Below, piece by piece: positions 1-9,189 of a DNA stretch of 64,000 nucleotides (positions within the stretch are counted from its first letter, which is position 1; each line of letters opens with the position of its first letter). The notes beneath the pieces were generated by a model. It worked only from the letters and a program-made list of their open reading frames with translations, had not been told where the DNA came from and searched no databases. Position numbers and translations under genes: made by a program. The stretch is from Trinickia terrae. Its GTDB lineage: Bacteria; Pseudomonadota; Gammaproteobacteria; Burkholderiales; Burkholderiaceae. The stretch covers positions 248,001-312,000 of the forward strand of contig NZ_SWJE01000015.1 of the NCBI RefSeq assembly GCF_005144415.1, read 5' to 3'.

Positions 1-960
1 TTTTCCTGCGCTGCTTCGCTCCCGAAGTTGTGCAGCTTGCCGGTGACATGACAGGCCGCGTAGAGGAAGAACCAGAGTCCGGCATTCCGGTCGCGGAACG
101 CCGTCGCGTGTTGCGCGAGCGACGTGCGTACCAAATCGCGCAGACTTGACCAGAGTAGCCCGGCCTCGCTAGCGGTAGGCGCACTGCCCGGGTTCTTTTC
201 CATTTCATAGCAATGCGCCACACAATCGATCCAGTGGTACAGGCGGCTCAGGTCGTAGACATAGTCGCCCGGGCTGCGGCCCGAGCCGCCGAGCGGATCG
301 ATCGCCACGATTTCCAGCGCGTCTTGCGCGGACGAATCGACGATGAAGTTGCCTGCTTGCGCATCACCGTGGATATGGCGCGCGGCAATACGCTCGGGCT
401 CTATGGCGGCGCCAAGCGCGTCGAGCAGCGCGTCGATCGCGGCGCGATGGCGCAGCGTGACCGGTGTGGCGGCGAGCCGGTAGCGCCGGCGAATCTTGTC
501 GAGCCAAAGCGCCGGGTCGCGCTCGATGGACTCGGTCGGCGTGGGTTCGCCCGTGAAGAACAGCGCCAGCAAGCCGAGCGTGCGGCGCACGGCTTCGATC
601 TTGTCACCGGTTTCATATCGGCTGCTCACCAGAAAATCGTGCAGCGATACGCCCGGAATTTTTTCGATGACCGCGAGCCCAAGGTCCTGTTCGAAGTCAG
701 TGCACGTGACGCCGTAGATGTGGGCAAACTTGCGCTGCAAATGCGGCGGCAGCGCTTCAAGGTAATGCTGCTGCGCGCACAGCTCCCGATACCCGCCGAT
801 CTTCACGACCACTTCGCAGGTCAGCGCCTGGCTGAACGTCGTGCAGCGCAGGCCGCCTGTGAGCGCGGTCTGACTGGCTATCTTGAATGCCGAAAACGGT
901 ATCGACATCCCCTGAGTGGGTGGTCCGTTACGAGGGATGGTGTCGTGCTGGACTGTCATG
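1..960 (-). CDS. APH-family small-molecule phosphotransferase, 3' end cut off
   Basis: Minus-strand frame opening at ATG 960-958 and still open at the window edge, so the C terminus is missing (about 320 residues are visible). The kinase core shows the Brenner-type motif HGDAQAGN near residue 197 and a DPLGGSGRSPGDYVYDL segment about 25 residues later, the expected catalytic Asp/Asn and metal-binding Asp arrangement of aminoglycoside phosphotransferase/choline kinase-like enzymes. The gene starts 33 nt after the stop of the RuBisCO-like gene and in the same frame, so the two are probably cotranscribed. Inference: it phosphorylates a sugar, sugar acid or similar metabolite for the RuBisCO-like enzyme rather than an antibiotic. 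The substrate cannot be named from sequence. Confidence 0.8.
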
Positions 961-993
961 CTCGCTTGCCGCTCGTTGCCGAAACCGTTTCGA

Positions 994-2376
994 CTACAGG
1001 TTTTGCCGCTCGCCGTCGTTTGGACTCTGCTTGTCGAACTTGCCGAAGAACGACACAGCGGTGCGCAGGTAGTCGCGCTCCGACTCGCTGGCACGCGCCG
1101 CGAGGCTGCGGTGCTCGAGCACCGCTTGGACGGACTCGCGCATCGCCGCCGCGCCGGCCCGCGTGCCATGCGGATGGCCGTGAACACCACCGCCCGCGAA
1201 GATGACCACCTGTGTGCCGAGTGCATCGGTGAGCGGCGCGGTGGTGAGCGGGTCCAGCCCCGCACCGCAGATCGGCGCGACTGCCTTCGCGCCGAAGAAC
1301 GGCTGCGGCAGGCTGCCCTCGGCCGGGTTCGACGGCGCATACTCCGGCTCGCGCATCGCGCGGCATACGTCGAGCACCGCGTTTCTGTTCGCGCTCATCA
1401 CGCCGAGCGCCGGCGTGCCCGTGTGCACCTGATCGCCGCCGATCAAACGGAAGAGCTTCGCCCAGACCATATAGTCGATGCCGAAATCGGCAGGGCGGTG
1501 CAGCGCGGCGAACAAGGTCCGATGTCCGTGGATGATGAGGCCGAGGTCGGCGAAGCGCAGCGCATGCAGCAGGCTGCAGCCCGCGATCACATAGTCGACC
1601 ATCACCGCTTCGCCTCCGTTCGCGCGCACGAACTCCGCGCGCCGCAGCGCTTCGAAAAAATTCGAGTGCGTGACATTCGGCACATAGATCTTGCGGCGGC
1701 CGGTCAGCGATTCGGCGCGCTGTTTCATCGCCAGAGTCTTTTCGACGCGTCGGTAGAAATCGGAATCCACCGCGCTTTGGCTGGTGCAGGCTTCGTCGTC
1801 CTTGACCATGTCGACGCCGTCGCAGCTGGCCGGCGCTTCGCCGATCCACGCGTCGTAGGCGACGCGCGCATGTTCGTCGGCGGAGAGCCCGCATTTGGGC
1901 TTGATGATCGCGCCGATGACCGGCTGATTTGCACCAATGCCGAGTGCCTTCCAGATGCCGCCGGCGCCGAACGCAGGACCGGGGAACGCGCGCGCCAGCG
2001 ATTCGGGAAGCTGAAGGTCGACGAGCTTGAGGCGCCGAAGATCGGCCAGCCCGAACGCGTTGCCGGCGACCACCGTCAGCAGTTGGCTGATGTTGCCGGC
2101 TTCGAACAAGCCGCATGGGTAGGCGATCTTGGCGATTTCGTTTTGCGCGTCGTGGAAGAACACGCGTCCGGAAATATCCGCCGAGCGGGCATTGCGGGTC
2201 GACACGTCGATCCACGTGCCGGTGGACGATTCCGCCGCGACCGCACCGAGGAACGCCTCACCTTCGAGATGCGACGCCGGCGCGCGGCACGCGCGATAGC
2301 TCGCGATCACATGAGTCGACGGATCGGGCTCGAATCCGATGTCCACGTACTTCAGATAGGCAACGGAGGATTTCAT
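994..2376 (-). CDS. RuBisCO-like protein (form IV)
   Basis: 460 residues with the RuBisCO large-subunit fold pattern. Visible active-site elements are KPKCGL (K159, K161), the metal-binding segment VKDDE (K192, D194, E195), HGHR at 283-286 and the phosphate-binding GGG at 395-397. Loop 6 normally carries a catalytic Lys; here the matching stretch after DQVHTG has none, so CO2 fixation is unlikely. Form IV proteins act as enolases, isomerases or decarboxylases on phosphorylated sugars or sugar acids (MtnW, OiaX-like families); I cannot choose between them. The start at 2376 is preferred over an in-frame ATG at 2406 because GAGG lies about 7 nt upstream. It forms a pair with the downstream kinase and is divergent from soeABC. 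Confidence 0.88.
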   Translation of the reverse strand: MKSSVAYLKYVDIGFEPDPSTHVIASYRACRAPASHLEGEAFLGAVAAESSTGTWIDVSTRNARSADISGRVFFHDAQNEIAKIAYPCGLFEAGNISQLLTVVAGNAFGLADLRRLKLVDLQLPESLARAFPGPAFGAGGIWKALGIGANQPVIGAIIKPKCGLSADEHARVAYDAWIGEAPASCDGVDMVKDDEACTSQSAVDSDFYRRVEKTLAMKQRAESLTGRRKIYVPNVTHSNFFEALRRAEFVRANGGEAVMVDYVIAGCSLLHALRFADLGLIIHGHRTLFAALHRPADFGIDYMVWAKLFRLIGGDQVHTGTPALGVMSANRNAVLDVCRAMREPEYAPSNPAEGSLPQPFFGAKAVAPICGAGLDPLTTAPLTDALGTQVVIFAGGGVHGHPHGTRAGAAAMRESVQAVLEHRSLAARASESERDYLRTAVSFFGKFDKQSPNDGERQNL

Positions 2377-2961
2377 GAGAAGGCCTCGCGAGAGTGCATC
2401 ACGCACAAGCGTGCCTGGATGCCTGCGCTTGAATTGCTGGCTATCGAGAATTCATTGTGATGGCCACGTGGCGAAACGCCATGTGCGCGTGGGTTTTGAC
2501 AGAGGAAATATAGGCTGACGGGCGATGGTTTGCCGAGGATTTTTGAAGAAAAATTGATTAGCTAGACTGACTATTCTTTTCCATTGATCTGCGTTGTCGA
2601 GACGGCTTGACGATAGCTGAAGTCAAGTAAGTCGACAGGGATGACTGGTTCCGGAAACAGGCAATTCATCGGTCCGGTTTGAGTAGCCGCCAAATCAGGC
2701 TCGACGTGTCGAGCCGGTTTCCTGCATCTCCGGAAGAGGAGGCTGGATCGCTCACAAGCGGCTTCTTCGAAGAGGACAGCGAAGACGCCGATTATGTCGG
2801 CGCGCGGTCTGCCCCGGCGCATCTCACCATCAGCTCGGCCGATAAATCGAATTCGAAATGGCGATTTTTCTTTTGTGAATCGCCCTTATAAGATTCCGTC
2901 ATATTCTTATGTGCCTACGCTGGGCAAGGTGCCGCAAAGCGTAGCGAAGCGAGGAGGCCAG
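2377..2961. other. Divergent intergenic region, RuBisCO-like gene / soeA
   Basis: 585 bases between divergent operons with no convincing gene. It is visibly more AT-rich than its surroundings around 2500-2580 and 2850-2920, as expected for promoters. A TATAAG-like -10 lies near 2887, but I could not pair it with a clear -35. No operator or riboswitch was recognised. Confidence 0.5.
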
Positions 2962-5913
2962 ATGGAACACCGAGCCCGCACCCAGAACGAAACGCTCGAG
3001 GTCAAGACGACCACGTGCTACATGTGCGCGTGCCGCTGCGGCATCCGCGTGCATCTTCGCGACGGCGAAGTGCGCTACATCGACGGCAACCCCGAGCATC
3101 CGCTGAACCAGGGCGTGATCTGCGCGAAGGGCTCGTCGGGCATCATGAAGCAGTACTCGCCGGCGCGGCTCACGCAGCCGCTGATGCGCAAGCCTGGCGC
3201 CGAGCGCGGCGCGGCGCAGTTCGAGCCGGTCACCTGGGATGTCGCGTTCGCGACGCTCGAAAAACGTTTGGCGCACTTGCGCGCCACCGACCCCAAAAAG
3301 TTCGCGCTCTTCACGGGCCGTGACCAGATGCAGGCGCTCACCGGGCTGTTCGCGAAGCAGTTCGGCACGCCGAACTACGCGGCGCATGGCGGCTTCTGCT
3401 CGGTCAACATGGCGGCCGGGATGATCTACACGATGGGCGGCTCGTTCTGGGAGTTCGGCGGCCCCGATCTCGAGCGCGCCAAGCTCTTCTTCATGATCGG
3501 CACCGCCGAAGACCATCACTCGAATCCGCTCAAGATCGCGATCTCGAAGTTCAAGCGCGAAGGCGGGCGCTTCATCGCGATCAACCCGGTGCGCACGGGC
3601 TACGCGGCGATCGCCGACGAATGGATACCGATCCGCCCCGGCACCGACGGCGCGCTCTTCATGGCGCTGATCCGCGAGCTGATCGAAACCGATGCCTACG
3701 ACCGCGATTTCGTCACGCGCTACACGAATGCCGCCGAACTGCTCGACATGGACGAGGCGCGCAACACGTTCGGCCTCTTCGTGCGGGACCCGGGGACGCC
3801 CGTGGGCAATCCGCTCTTCCCGCAGAACCGCATGTGGTGGGACCCGGCCACGCAGCGCGCGGTGGTCCACCATACGCCGGGCGTGACGCCCGCGCTCGAG
3901 GGCCGCTACACGCTCGCGGACGGCACGCCTGTCGCGCCGTCGTTTGCGCTGCTGCGCGAGCAGGTGGCCGAGTGCACGCCCGAGTGGGCGGCGGAGATCA
4001 CCGGCATCGCCGCCGATACGATCCGCCGCCTCGCGCGCGAGATGGCCGACAGCGCCCGCGACCACAAGATCACGCTGCCGATCCCATGGACCGACGCCTG
4101 GGGCGAGACGCACGACACCGTCACCGGCAACCCGATCGCCTTCCATGCGATGCGCGGGCTCGCCGCGCATTCGAACGGCTTCCAGTCGATCCGTGCGCTG
4201 TCGATCCTGATGTCGATCATGGGCACCATCGACCGTCCCGGCGGCTTCAGGCACAAGTCGCCGTATCCGCGTGCGGTGCCGCCGTCGGCGAAACCACCGA
4301 ACCATCCGGACGCGGTGAAGCCGAACACGCCGCTCGCAAGCGGCCCGCTCGGCTGGCCCGCCGCGCCGGAGGATCTGTTCGTCGACGATGACGGCAAGCC
4401 CTGCCGCATCGACAAGGCGTTTTCGTGGGAATATCCGCTCGCGGTCCACGGGCTCATGCACAGCGTCATCACCAACGCTTGGCGCGGCGACCCGTATCCG
4501 ATCGATACGCTGCTGATCTTCATGGCGAACATGGCGTGGAATTCGTCGATGAACACGGTCGAGGTCCGCAAGATGCTCACCGACAAGCACGAGAGCGGCG
4601 AGTACAAGATCCCGTTCATCGTGGTCGCCGATGCGTTCCAGTCCGAGATGACCGCGTTCGCCGACCTGATCCTGCCGGACACGACCTACCTCGAGCGTCA
4701 TGACGCGATGTCGATGCTCGACCGGCCGATCTCCGAATACGACGGCCCCGTGGATTCGGTGCGCGTGCCGGTCGTGCCGCAGACGGGCGAATGCAAGCCG
4801 TTCCAGGAGGTGCTGATCGAGCTCGGCAGCCGCCTGAAGCTGCCCGCGTTCACGAACGAAGACGGCACGCGCAAGTACCGCGACTATCCCGAGTTCATCG
4901 TCAACTTCCAGACCGCGCCCGGCTCGGGCGTCGGCTTCCTGGCCGGCTGGCGCGGCAAGGACGGCGACAAGGCGCTCGTCGGCGAGCCGAATCCGCGCCA
5001 ATGGGAGCAGTACGCGAAGCACAACTGCGTGTTCCACTACACGCTGCCCGAGACGCTGCAATACATGCGCAATTGCAACGGGCCGTACTTGAAGTGGGCG
5101 GTCGAGCGCGGTTTTCGCAAGTTCGGCGAGCCGATCGTGATCCAGCTCTACTCGGACGTGCTGCAGAAATTCCGCCTCGCCGCGCGCGGCAAGACGATGG
5201 GCCGCCAGCCGCCCGATCATTTGCGCGCGCGCATCGAGCGCTATTTCGATCCGCTGCCGTTCTGGTACCCGCCGCTCGAAAACGCCGCGACCGACACCGC
5301 GCGCTATCCGCTCGCCGCGATCACGCAGCGGCCGATGGCGATGTACCACTCGTGGGATTCGCAGAACGCGTGGCTGCGGCAGATCCACGGCGAGAACTAC
5401 CTGTACATGAATCCTCGCATGGCGCAGGAGAACGGCATCGAAGACGGCGGCTGGATCTACGTCGAATCGCAATGGGGCAAGGTGCGCTGCATGGCGCGCT
5501 ATAGCGAGGCCGTCGAGCCGGGCACCGTGTGGACCTGGAACGCGATCGGCAAGGCCGCGGGGGCCTGGAACCTGGGGCCGGATGCGAACGAGGCGAAGCG
5601 CGGCTTTCTCTTGAACCACCTGATTACCGACGAGCTGCCGGACGATACGCCAAGCGCCGCACCCGGCGCGCGAATGTCGAACTCCGACCCGGTGACGGGA
5701 CAGGCGGCGTGGTACGACGTGCGCGTGCGCGTCTATCCGGCCGAGGCCGACGCCGGCCACACGCTGCCGCAATTCGCGCCGATGACGGCGCTGCCGGGCT
5801 CGACCGGGGCGGGCATGGTGGAGCGCGTCGTGCAGGCGTATTTCGCGGGGCGCGGCGAATTTGCGAAACGGTTGAAGCAGGCGGTGAAGCCTGCGAAGCG
5901 AGAAGCATCATGA
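2962..5913 (+). CDS. soeA: Molybdopterin oxidoreductase, SoeA-type sulfite dehydrogenase catalytic subunit
   Basis: 983-residue DMSO-reductase-family protein. The N terminus carries the [4Fe-4S] ligands C19, C22, C26 and C54 (CYMCACRC, then VICAKG), followed by the molybdopterin-binding domains and a C-terminal dinucleotide-binding domain. No Tat or Sec signal is visible, which fits a cytoplasmic enzyme. Start chosen at ATG 2962 because GAGGAGG lies at 2951-2957. It overlaps soeB by ATGA. With soeB (four Fe-S clusters) and soeC (membrane anchor) it forms a trimeric membrane-bound complex; the set matches SoeABC, which oxidises cytoplasmic sulfite to sulfate and passes electrons to the quinone pool. 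The sulfite assignment rests mainly on the distinctive SoeB partner; formate, thiosulfate or polysulfide enzymes of the same superfamily remain possible. Confidence 0.82.
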   Translation: MEHRARTQNETLEVKTTTCYMCACRCGIRVHLRDGEVRYIDGNPEHPLNQGVICAKGSSGIMKQYSPARLTQPLMRKPGAERGAAQFEPVTWDVAFATLEKRLAHLRATDPKKFALFTGRDQMQALTGLFAKQFGTPNYAAHGGFCSVNMAAGMIYTMGGSFWEFGGPDLERAKLFFMIGTAEDHHSNPLKIAISKFKREGGRFIAINPVRTGYAAIADEWIPIRPGTDGALFMALIRELIETDAYDRDFVTRYTNAAELLDMDEARNTFGLFVRDPGTPVGNPLFPQNRMWWDPATQRAVVHHTPGVTPALEGRYTLADGTPVAPSFALLREQVAECTPEWAAEITGIAADTIRRLAREMADSARDHKITLPIPWTDAWGETHDTVTGNPIAFHAMRGLAAHSNGFQSIRALSILMSIMGTIDRPGGFRHKSPYPRAVPPSAKPPNHPDAVKPNTPLASGPLGWPAAPEDLFVDDDGKPCRIDKAFSWEYPLAVHGLMHSVITNAWRGDPYPIDTLLIFMANMAWNSSMNTVEVRKMLTDKHESGEYKIPFIVVADAFQSEMTAFADLILPDTTYLERHDAMSMLDRPISEYDGPVDSVRVPVVPQTGECKPFQEVLIELGSRLKLPAFTNEDGTRKYRDYPEFIVNFQTAPGSGVGFLAGWRGKDGDKALVGEPNPRQWEQYAKHNCVFHYTLPETLQYMRNCNGPYLKWAVERGFRKFGEPIVIQLYSDVLQKFRLAARGKTMGRQPPDHLRARIERYFDPLPFWYPPLENAATDTARYPLAAITQRPMAMYHSWDSQNAWLRQIHGENYLYMNPRMAQENGIEDGGWIYVESQWGKVRCMARYSEAVEPGTVWTWNAIGKAAGAWNLGPDANEAKRGFLLNHLITDELPDDTPSAAPGARMSNSDPVTGQAAWYDVRVRVYPAEADAGHTLPQFAPMTALPGSTGAGMVERVVQAYFAGRGEFAKRLKQAVKPAKREAS

Positions 5914-6656
5914 CTCAAATGGCGCTCGTGATCGACTTGAACGTCTGCGTCGGATGCCAGGCGTGCGTGACGAGCTGCAAGGAATGGAACACGTCGGGCG
6001 AGGCCGGCAGTCTCGCGGACTTCCGGCCGTATGACGACGATCCGTCCGGCACGTTCTTCAACCGCGTCCAGACCTATGAGGCCGGCGAGTTCCCGCTCAC
6101 CGACACGATCCATTTCCCGAAGTCGTGCCTGCATTGCGAAGACCCGCCGTGCGTGCCCGTGTGCCCGACCGGCGCGAGCTACAAGCGCAAGGAGGACGGG
6201 CTCGTGCTCGTCGACTACGACCGCTGCATCGGCTGCAAGTATTGCGCGTGGGCCTGCCCGTACGGCGCCCGCGAGATCGACGAGAAACGCCACGAGATGA
6301 CGAAGTGCACGCTCTGCTCGGATCGCATCTACAACGAGGCGCTGCCCGAGCGCGACCGCAAGCCCGCATGCGTGCTCGCGTGCCCGACCTCGGCGCGGCT
6401 GTTCGGCGATATCCACGATCCGGAGTCGGTGGTGTCGAAGGCGATCCGCGAGCGCGGCGGCTATCAACTGATGCCTGAGTGGGGCACGCGGCCGTCCAAT
6501 CACTATCTGCCTCGGCGCAAGACTGAGCCGGCCGCGTCGGCATGCGGCGGCGGCTCGTGCTCGTGCAAGTCCACGGCTGAAAACATCGACGCATCGCTCG
6601 ATGCGCAGCTCGAGCGCGGGGAGTTGCATCTGGCGTCGGCGGCGACGCGGGTTTGA
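5910..6656 (+). CDS. soeB: SoeB-type ferredoxin-like electron-transfer subunit
   Basis: 248 residues with the four-cluster ferredoxin layout of DmsB/NrfC/SoeB proteins: CVGCQACVTSC at 13-23, CLHCEDPPCVPVC, CIGCKYCAWAC and a final CTLC...CVLAC set, sixteen ligand cysteines in all. It carries electrons from the molybdenum subunit to the membrane anchor on the cytoplasmic side. The DPSGTFFNRVQT and GDIHDPESVV segments are what I remember of SoeB proteins and support the operon call. The start overlaps the soeA stop (ATGA), indicating translational coupling. Odd point: a short Cys/Gly-rich stretch (CGGGSCSC) sits in a C-terminal tail beyond the last cluster motif and could bind metal or be unstructured. 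Confidence 0.85.
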   Translation: MTQMALVIDLNVCVGCQACVTSCKEWNTSGEAGSLADFRPYDDDPSGTFFNRVQTYEAGEFPLTDTIHFPKSCLHCEDPPCVPVCPTGASYKRKEDGLVLVDYDRCIGCKYCAWACPYGAREIDEKRHEMTKCTLCSDRIYNEALPERDRKPACVLACPTSARLFGDIHDPESVVSKAIRERGGYQLMPEWGTRPSNHYLPRRKTEPAASACGGGSCSCKSTAENIDASLDAQLERGELHLASAATRV

Positions 6657-6696
6657 CGGCTGGGCTGCCAATCGGATAGGCAAGGGAGAAACACGC

Positions 6697-7650
6697 ATGA
6701 GACCGGCATTTTCGGTGGTGTTCCTGACGACGCTATGCGGCGCCGCACAGGGACTGTTGATCGCGCTCGTCGGCGTGGAGCTGGCTGGGCGTCTCGGCTG
6801 GGCGGCGGCAAACGCAGCAGGGACGCAAGACTTTTATGCCGTTGGGGCCGCGTTGTCGGTCGTGCTCGGCGCGCTGGGGCTCGTCGCCTCGTTCTTTCAC
6901 CTCGGGCATCCCGAGCGCGCGTGGCGTGCGATCGCGATGTGGCGCACCTCGTGGCTGTCGCGCGAATGCCTCGCGCTGCCGGCGTTTCTCGCGTGCGCGT
7001 TCGCTTATGGGGCCGCGCACTGGTTCGGTTCGCCGTACGCGCTCGCGATCGGCATCCTCGGCGTGCTCGCGGGCGCGGTGCTGTTCGTCTGCACGTCGAT
7101 GATCTACGCGTGCCTGCGTTTTCTGCAGGAGTGGGCGACGCCGCTCACGATGGTCAACTTCGTGCTGCTCGGCTGCGCGTCGGGCTGCACGCTGGCGGCG
7201 GCGTGCTCGGCGTGGCTCGCGCCCGCGCTCGCCGGCGCGCTCGCGACATGCGCCTGCGCGCTGACGCTCGCGGGCTGCGCGAGCCGGGTCGCGTCGCTCG
7301 TGCGCAATGCGCGGCTGCGGCCGAAATCGACGCTGCAAAGCGCGACCGGCATCAAAGGGCCGAATGTCGTGCAGAAGTCTCGCGGGTTCACCGCGCAGTC
7401 GTTCAATACGCGCGAGTTCTTCCACGGACAGACGCCGCGCACGGTGCAGGCTGTCAAGTGGGCGTTTCTCGGCGGCGCATTCGCAGCGCCGTTCGCGCTG
7501 ACGGCGCTGGGGGCGGCGTCGGCGATGACGTCGCCGATCGGCTTGCTCGGCGCGGCGTTCGTGATCCAGTACGCGGGGCTCGTGGCCGAGCGCTGGTTCT
7601 TCTTCGCCGAGGCGCGTCATCCGCAGAATTTGTATTACGAAAGGGCGTAG
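6697..7650 (+). CDS. soeC: SoeC/DmsC-type quinone-linked membrane anchor subunit
   Basis: 317-residue protein with about eight hydrophobic segments and the early HLGHPERAWRA motif of DmsC-family anchors. It would hold SoeAB on the inner face of the membrane and deliver electrons to quinone. The start at 6697 has GGGAGAA about 8 nt upstream; the gap to soeB is 40 nt, so it is the third gene of the operon. Family membership is clear; its specificity for sulfite dehydrogenase follows from the neighbours. Confidence 0.82.
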   Translation: MRPAFSVVFLTTLCGAAQGLLIALVGVELAGRLGWAAANAAGTQDFYAVGAALSVVLGALGLVASFFHLGHPERAWRAIAMWRTSWLSRECLALPAFLACAFAYGAAHWFGSPYALAIGILGVLAGAVLFVCTSMIYACLRFLQEWATPLTMVNFVLLGCASGCTLAAACSAWLAPALAGALATCACALTLAGCASRVASLVRNARLRPKSTLQSATGIKGPNVVQKSRGFTAQSFNTREFFHGQTPRTVQAVKWAFLGGAFAAPFALTALGAASAMTSPIGLLGAAFVIQYAGLVAERWFFFAEARHPQNLYYERA

Positions 7651-7740
7651 CAAAAGCGATACGGATAACGAAAGAGATCGCCCGGCGCGACGCAACGCTC
7701 GTAGAATCGTTGATGCCAACGTCCGATCAGGGAGACTGCA

Positions 7741-7887
7741 ATGCCTGATTCATCCATCGATTTCATGCTGGCGCTCATTGTCTTCGTGTGCGCCGCGTTT
7801 CTCGTTGCGACGCGGTATCAGACCGAGCATCCGCTCACCGACTTGCGGCGCTGGCTCACGGCGCATCATCTGCATCGGCGTCATTGA
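7741..7887 (+). CDS. 48-residue single-pass membrane protein behind soeC
   Basis: Short frame with a good ribosome site (AGGGAGA, 7 nt before ATG 7741). It encodes a hydrophobic segment at about residues 8-23 (FMLALIVFVCAAFLVAT) followed by a polar, Arg/His-rich tail ending HHLHRRH. It lies 90 nt after soeC on the same strand and could be a small accessory subunit of the SoeABC complex or an independent small membrane protein. No family recognised. Confidence 0.5.
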   Translation: MPDSSIDFMLALIVFVCAAFLVATRYQTEHPLTDLRRWLTAHHLHRRH

Positions 7888-7935
7888 GAAAAAGAGGCTG
7901 CCGATCGCGCGATTGCGCCGCGCCGTTGGGCGGCG

Positions 7936-8316
7936 TCAAGCGTTGAAGTCGAGGCCGCCGATCAAGATCGATGGGTCCGCTTGCGTGCGCGACGTAAAAT
8001 CGACCGGGCGCGCGTCCTGCCAATTACGCAGCTTGCGAGGAATCGCCTCGAGATAGCGCCTGAAGTGCGCGTCGCTCTCGTGCATCGTCAGCAGGTTTTC
8101 GATTTCGTCTTCATCCCACGTCAGATCGATGTGGAGTGGATGCGGGTGGTGCCGCAGATGCTCGTTCATTGTCCCCGTGAGACGGACGCGTAGCGGATGG
8201 CTGCCGTCGGCGGCGATGATCGCCGCTTGCACGTGCCCATCGAAGATGCCCGCAATCGTGTCGACGATGCGGGGCGCGAACTCGGTCTCGAAGCGGTGGG
8301 CGATTGCGGCGTCCAT
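7936..8316 (-). CDS. Conserved-looking hypothetical protein, 126 aa
   Basis: Soluble, no signal or membrane segment. The ATG at 8316 follows CGGAGGA with good spacing and is preferred over an ATG 33 nt upstream. The sequence contains a His-rich middle (HLRHHPHPLHIDL) and an acidic WDEDEIE segment. I do not recognise the family with certainty. Convergent with the soeC-linked small gene and followed upstream by other short minus-strand genes without evident functional link. Confidence 0.65.
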   Translation of the reverse strand: MDAAIAHRFETEFAPRIVDTIAGIFDGHVQAAIIAADGSHPLRVRLTGTMNEHLRHHPHPLHIDLTWDEDEIENLLTMHESDAHFRRYLEAIPRKLRNWQDARPVDFTSRTQADPSILIGGLDFNA

Positions 8317-8394
8317 GTGGGTCCTCCGTGCGTCTGGAGATGCTAGCACGGGGAACGCCGCTGCGATTTGGGTTCGTCGAGTGATGGCGAAAGG

Positions 8395-8712
8395 CTAGCG
8401 GCTGGACCCGCCGCCGTGACCGCCTCCTCCGTGGCCGCCATGGCCTCCCCAGCCGCCGCTCTCCCAGACGCCGTCATGATCGCCGCCATGCCCGTGCCCG
8501 TGAAAGCCGCCGTCATGGTCGTGATCATGGTCGTGGTGGTGGAAGTGATCGCAGCAACCGCCCACGATGCCGATTCCGCCGTATGCAAACCCCGGTTCGT
8601 ACTCCGGACCGTAGCCGTAGTAGCCGTCGGGGTAATAGCCGTAACCGGGAGCCTCCGCGACACAGCCTGCGAGTGCGAAGGCCAGCCCGAACAACGCGAT
8701 GAGCTTCAACAT
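8395..8712 (-). CDS. His/Gly/Asp-rich small lipoprotein
   Basis: 105 residues. The N terminus is a lipoprotein signal with lipobox LAGC (Cys at residue 17). The mature part is low-complexity: a Tyr/Gly/Pro-rich stretch (PDGYYGYGPEYEPG), then HFHHHDHDHDHDGG and Gly-His repeats to the C terminus. GGGAG lies about 7 nt before ATG 8712. The His/Asp cluster could bind divalent metals at the envelope, but this is inferred from composition only. Confidence 0.7.
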   Translation of the reverse strand: MLKLIALFGLAFALAGCVAEAPGYGYYPDGYYGYGPEYEPGFAYGGIGIVGGCCDHFHHHDHDHDHDGGFHGHGHGGDHDGVWESGGWGGHGGHGGGGHGGGSSR

Positions 8713-8817
8713 GATTCGCTCCCATCTATCTCCTAAGAAAGGAAAACGGCATGCGGAGTTCGAAGCTTTTTGTGTCTGGAGGTTACTGGCGCGAAGATGG
8801 CAGGGAGATGGCGGTGC

Positions 8818-9063
8818 TCAATGCTGCCGGGCGCAATCCGGATTGAAGACGCGTTTGGCCGACGCCGGGTTGCCCGCCAGCGCGCTCGCCGGGCGGCGCG
8901 GTCTGGCGACCAGTTCTCCGCCGCAATTCGGGCAGGTTCCGTGGAGCACATTGGTCGCGCAGTCCGCGCAGAACGTGCATTCGAAAGAGCAGATCCGCAC
9001 GTCGGCCGATTCGGGCGGCAGGTCTTTGTCGCAGCATTCGCAGCTTGGTCTGAGTTCCAGCAT
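8818..9063 (-). CDS. DUF1272 zinc-ribbon-like protein
   Basis: 81 residues beginning MLELRPSCECCDKDLPP, with four paired-cysteine motifs (CECC, CSFEC, CADC and CPNCGG), the characteristic pattern of DUF1272. The paired cysteines probably bind zinc. The start at 9063 (AGGA upstream) is chosen because the family begins at this Met; the longer frame to 9159 lacks a good ribosome site. Function of the family is unknown to me. Confidence 0.85.
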   Translation of the reverse strand: MLELRPSCECCDKDLPPESADVRICSFECTFCADCATNVLHGTCPNCGGELVARPRRPASALAGNPASAKRVFNPDCARQH

Positions 9064-9189
9064 GGGCTGTTCCTGAGTGTAGGTATCGAAGAGACTTGCG
9101 GATTCGAAACCGTACACGAATGCGAGGTGCGGCGACTGCCAAATTGGCGTCATTTCCATCGGCCATGCCGGAGGGGCCGCCGCAGCGCT

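Noticed and set aside
916-2460. 514-codon plus-strand frame opposite the RuBisCO-like gene
   Set aside because: No recognisable motif or ribosome site; the minus-strand frame has conserved active-site residues.
2571-2822. 83-codon minus-strand frame upstream of soeA
   Set aside because: No ribosome site or family resemblance, in AT-rich promoter-like DNA.
2899-5772. 957-codon open frame on the minus strand opposite soeA
   Set aside because: Composition is Arg/Ala/His-rich with no domain, typical of antisense frames in GC-rich DNA; the plus strand encodes a complete molybdoenzyme with a good ribosome site.
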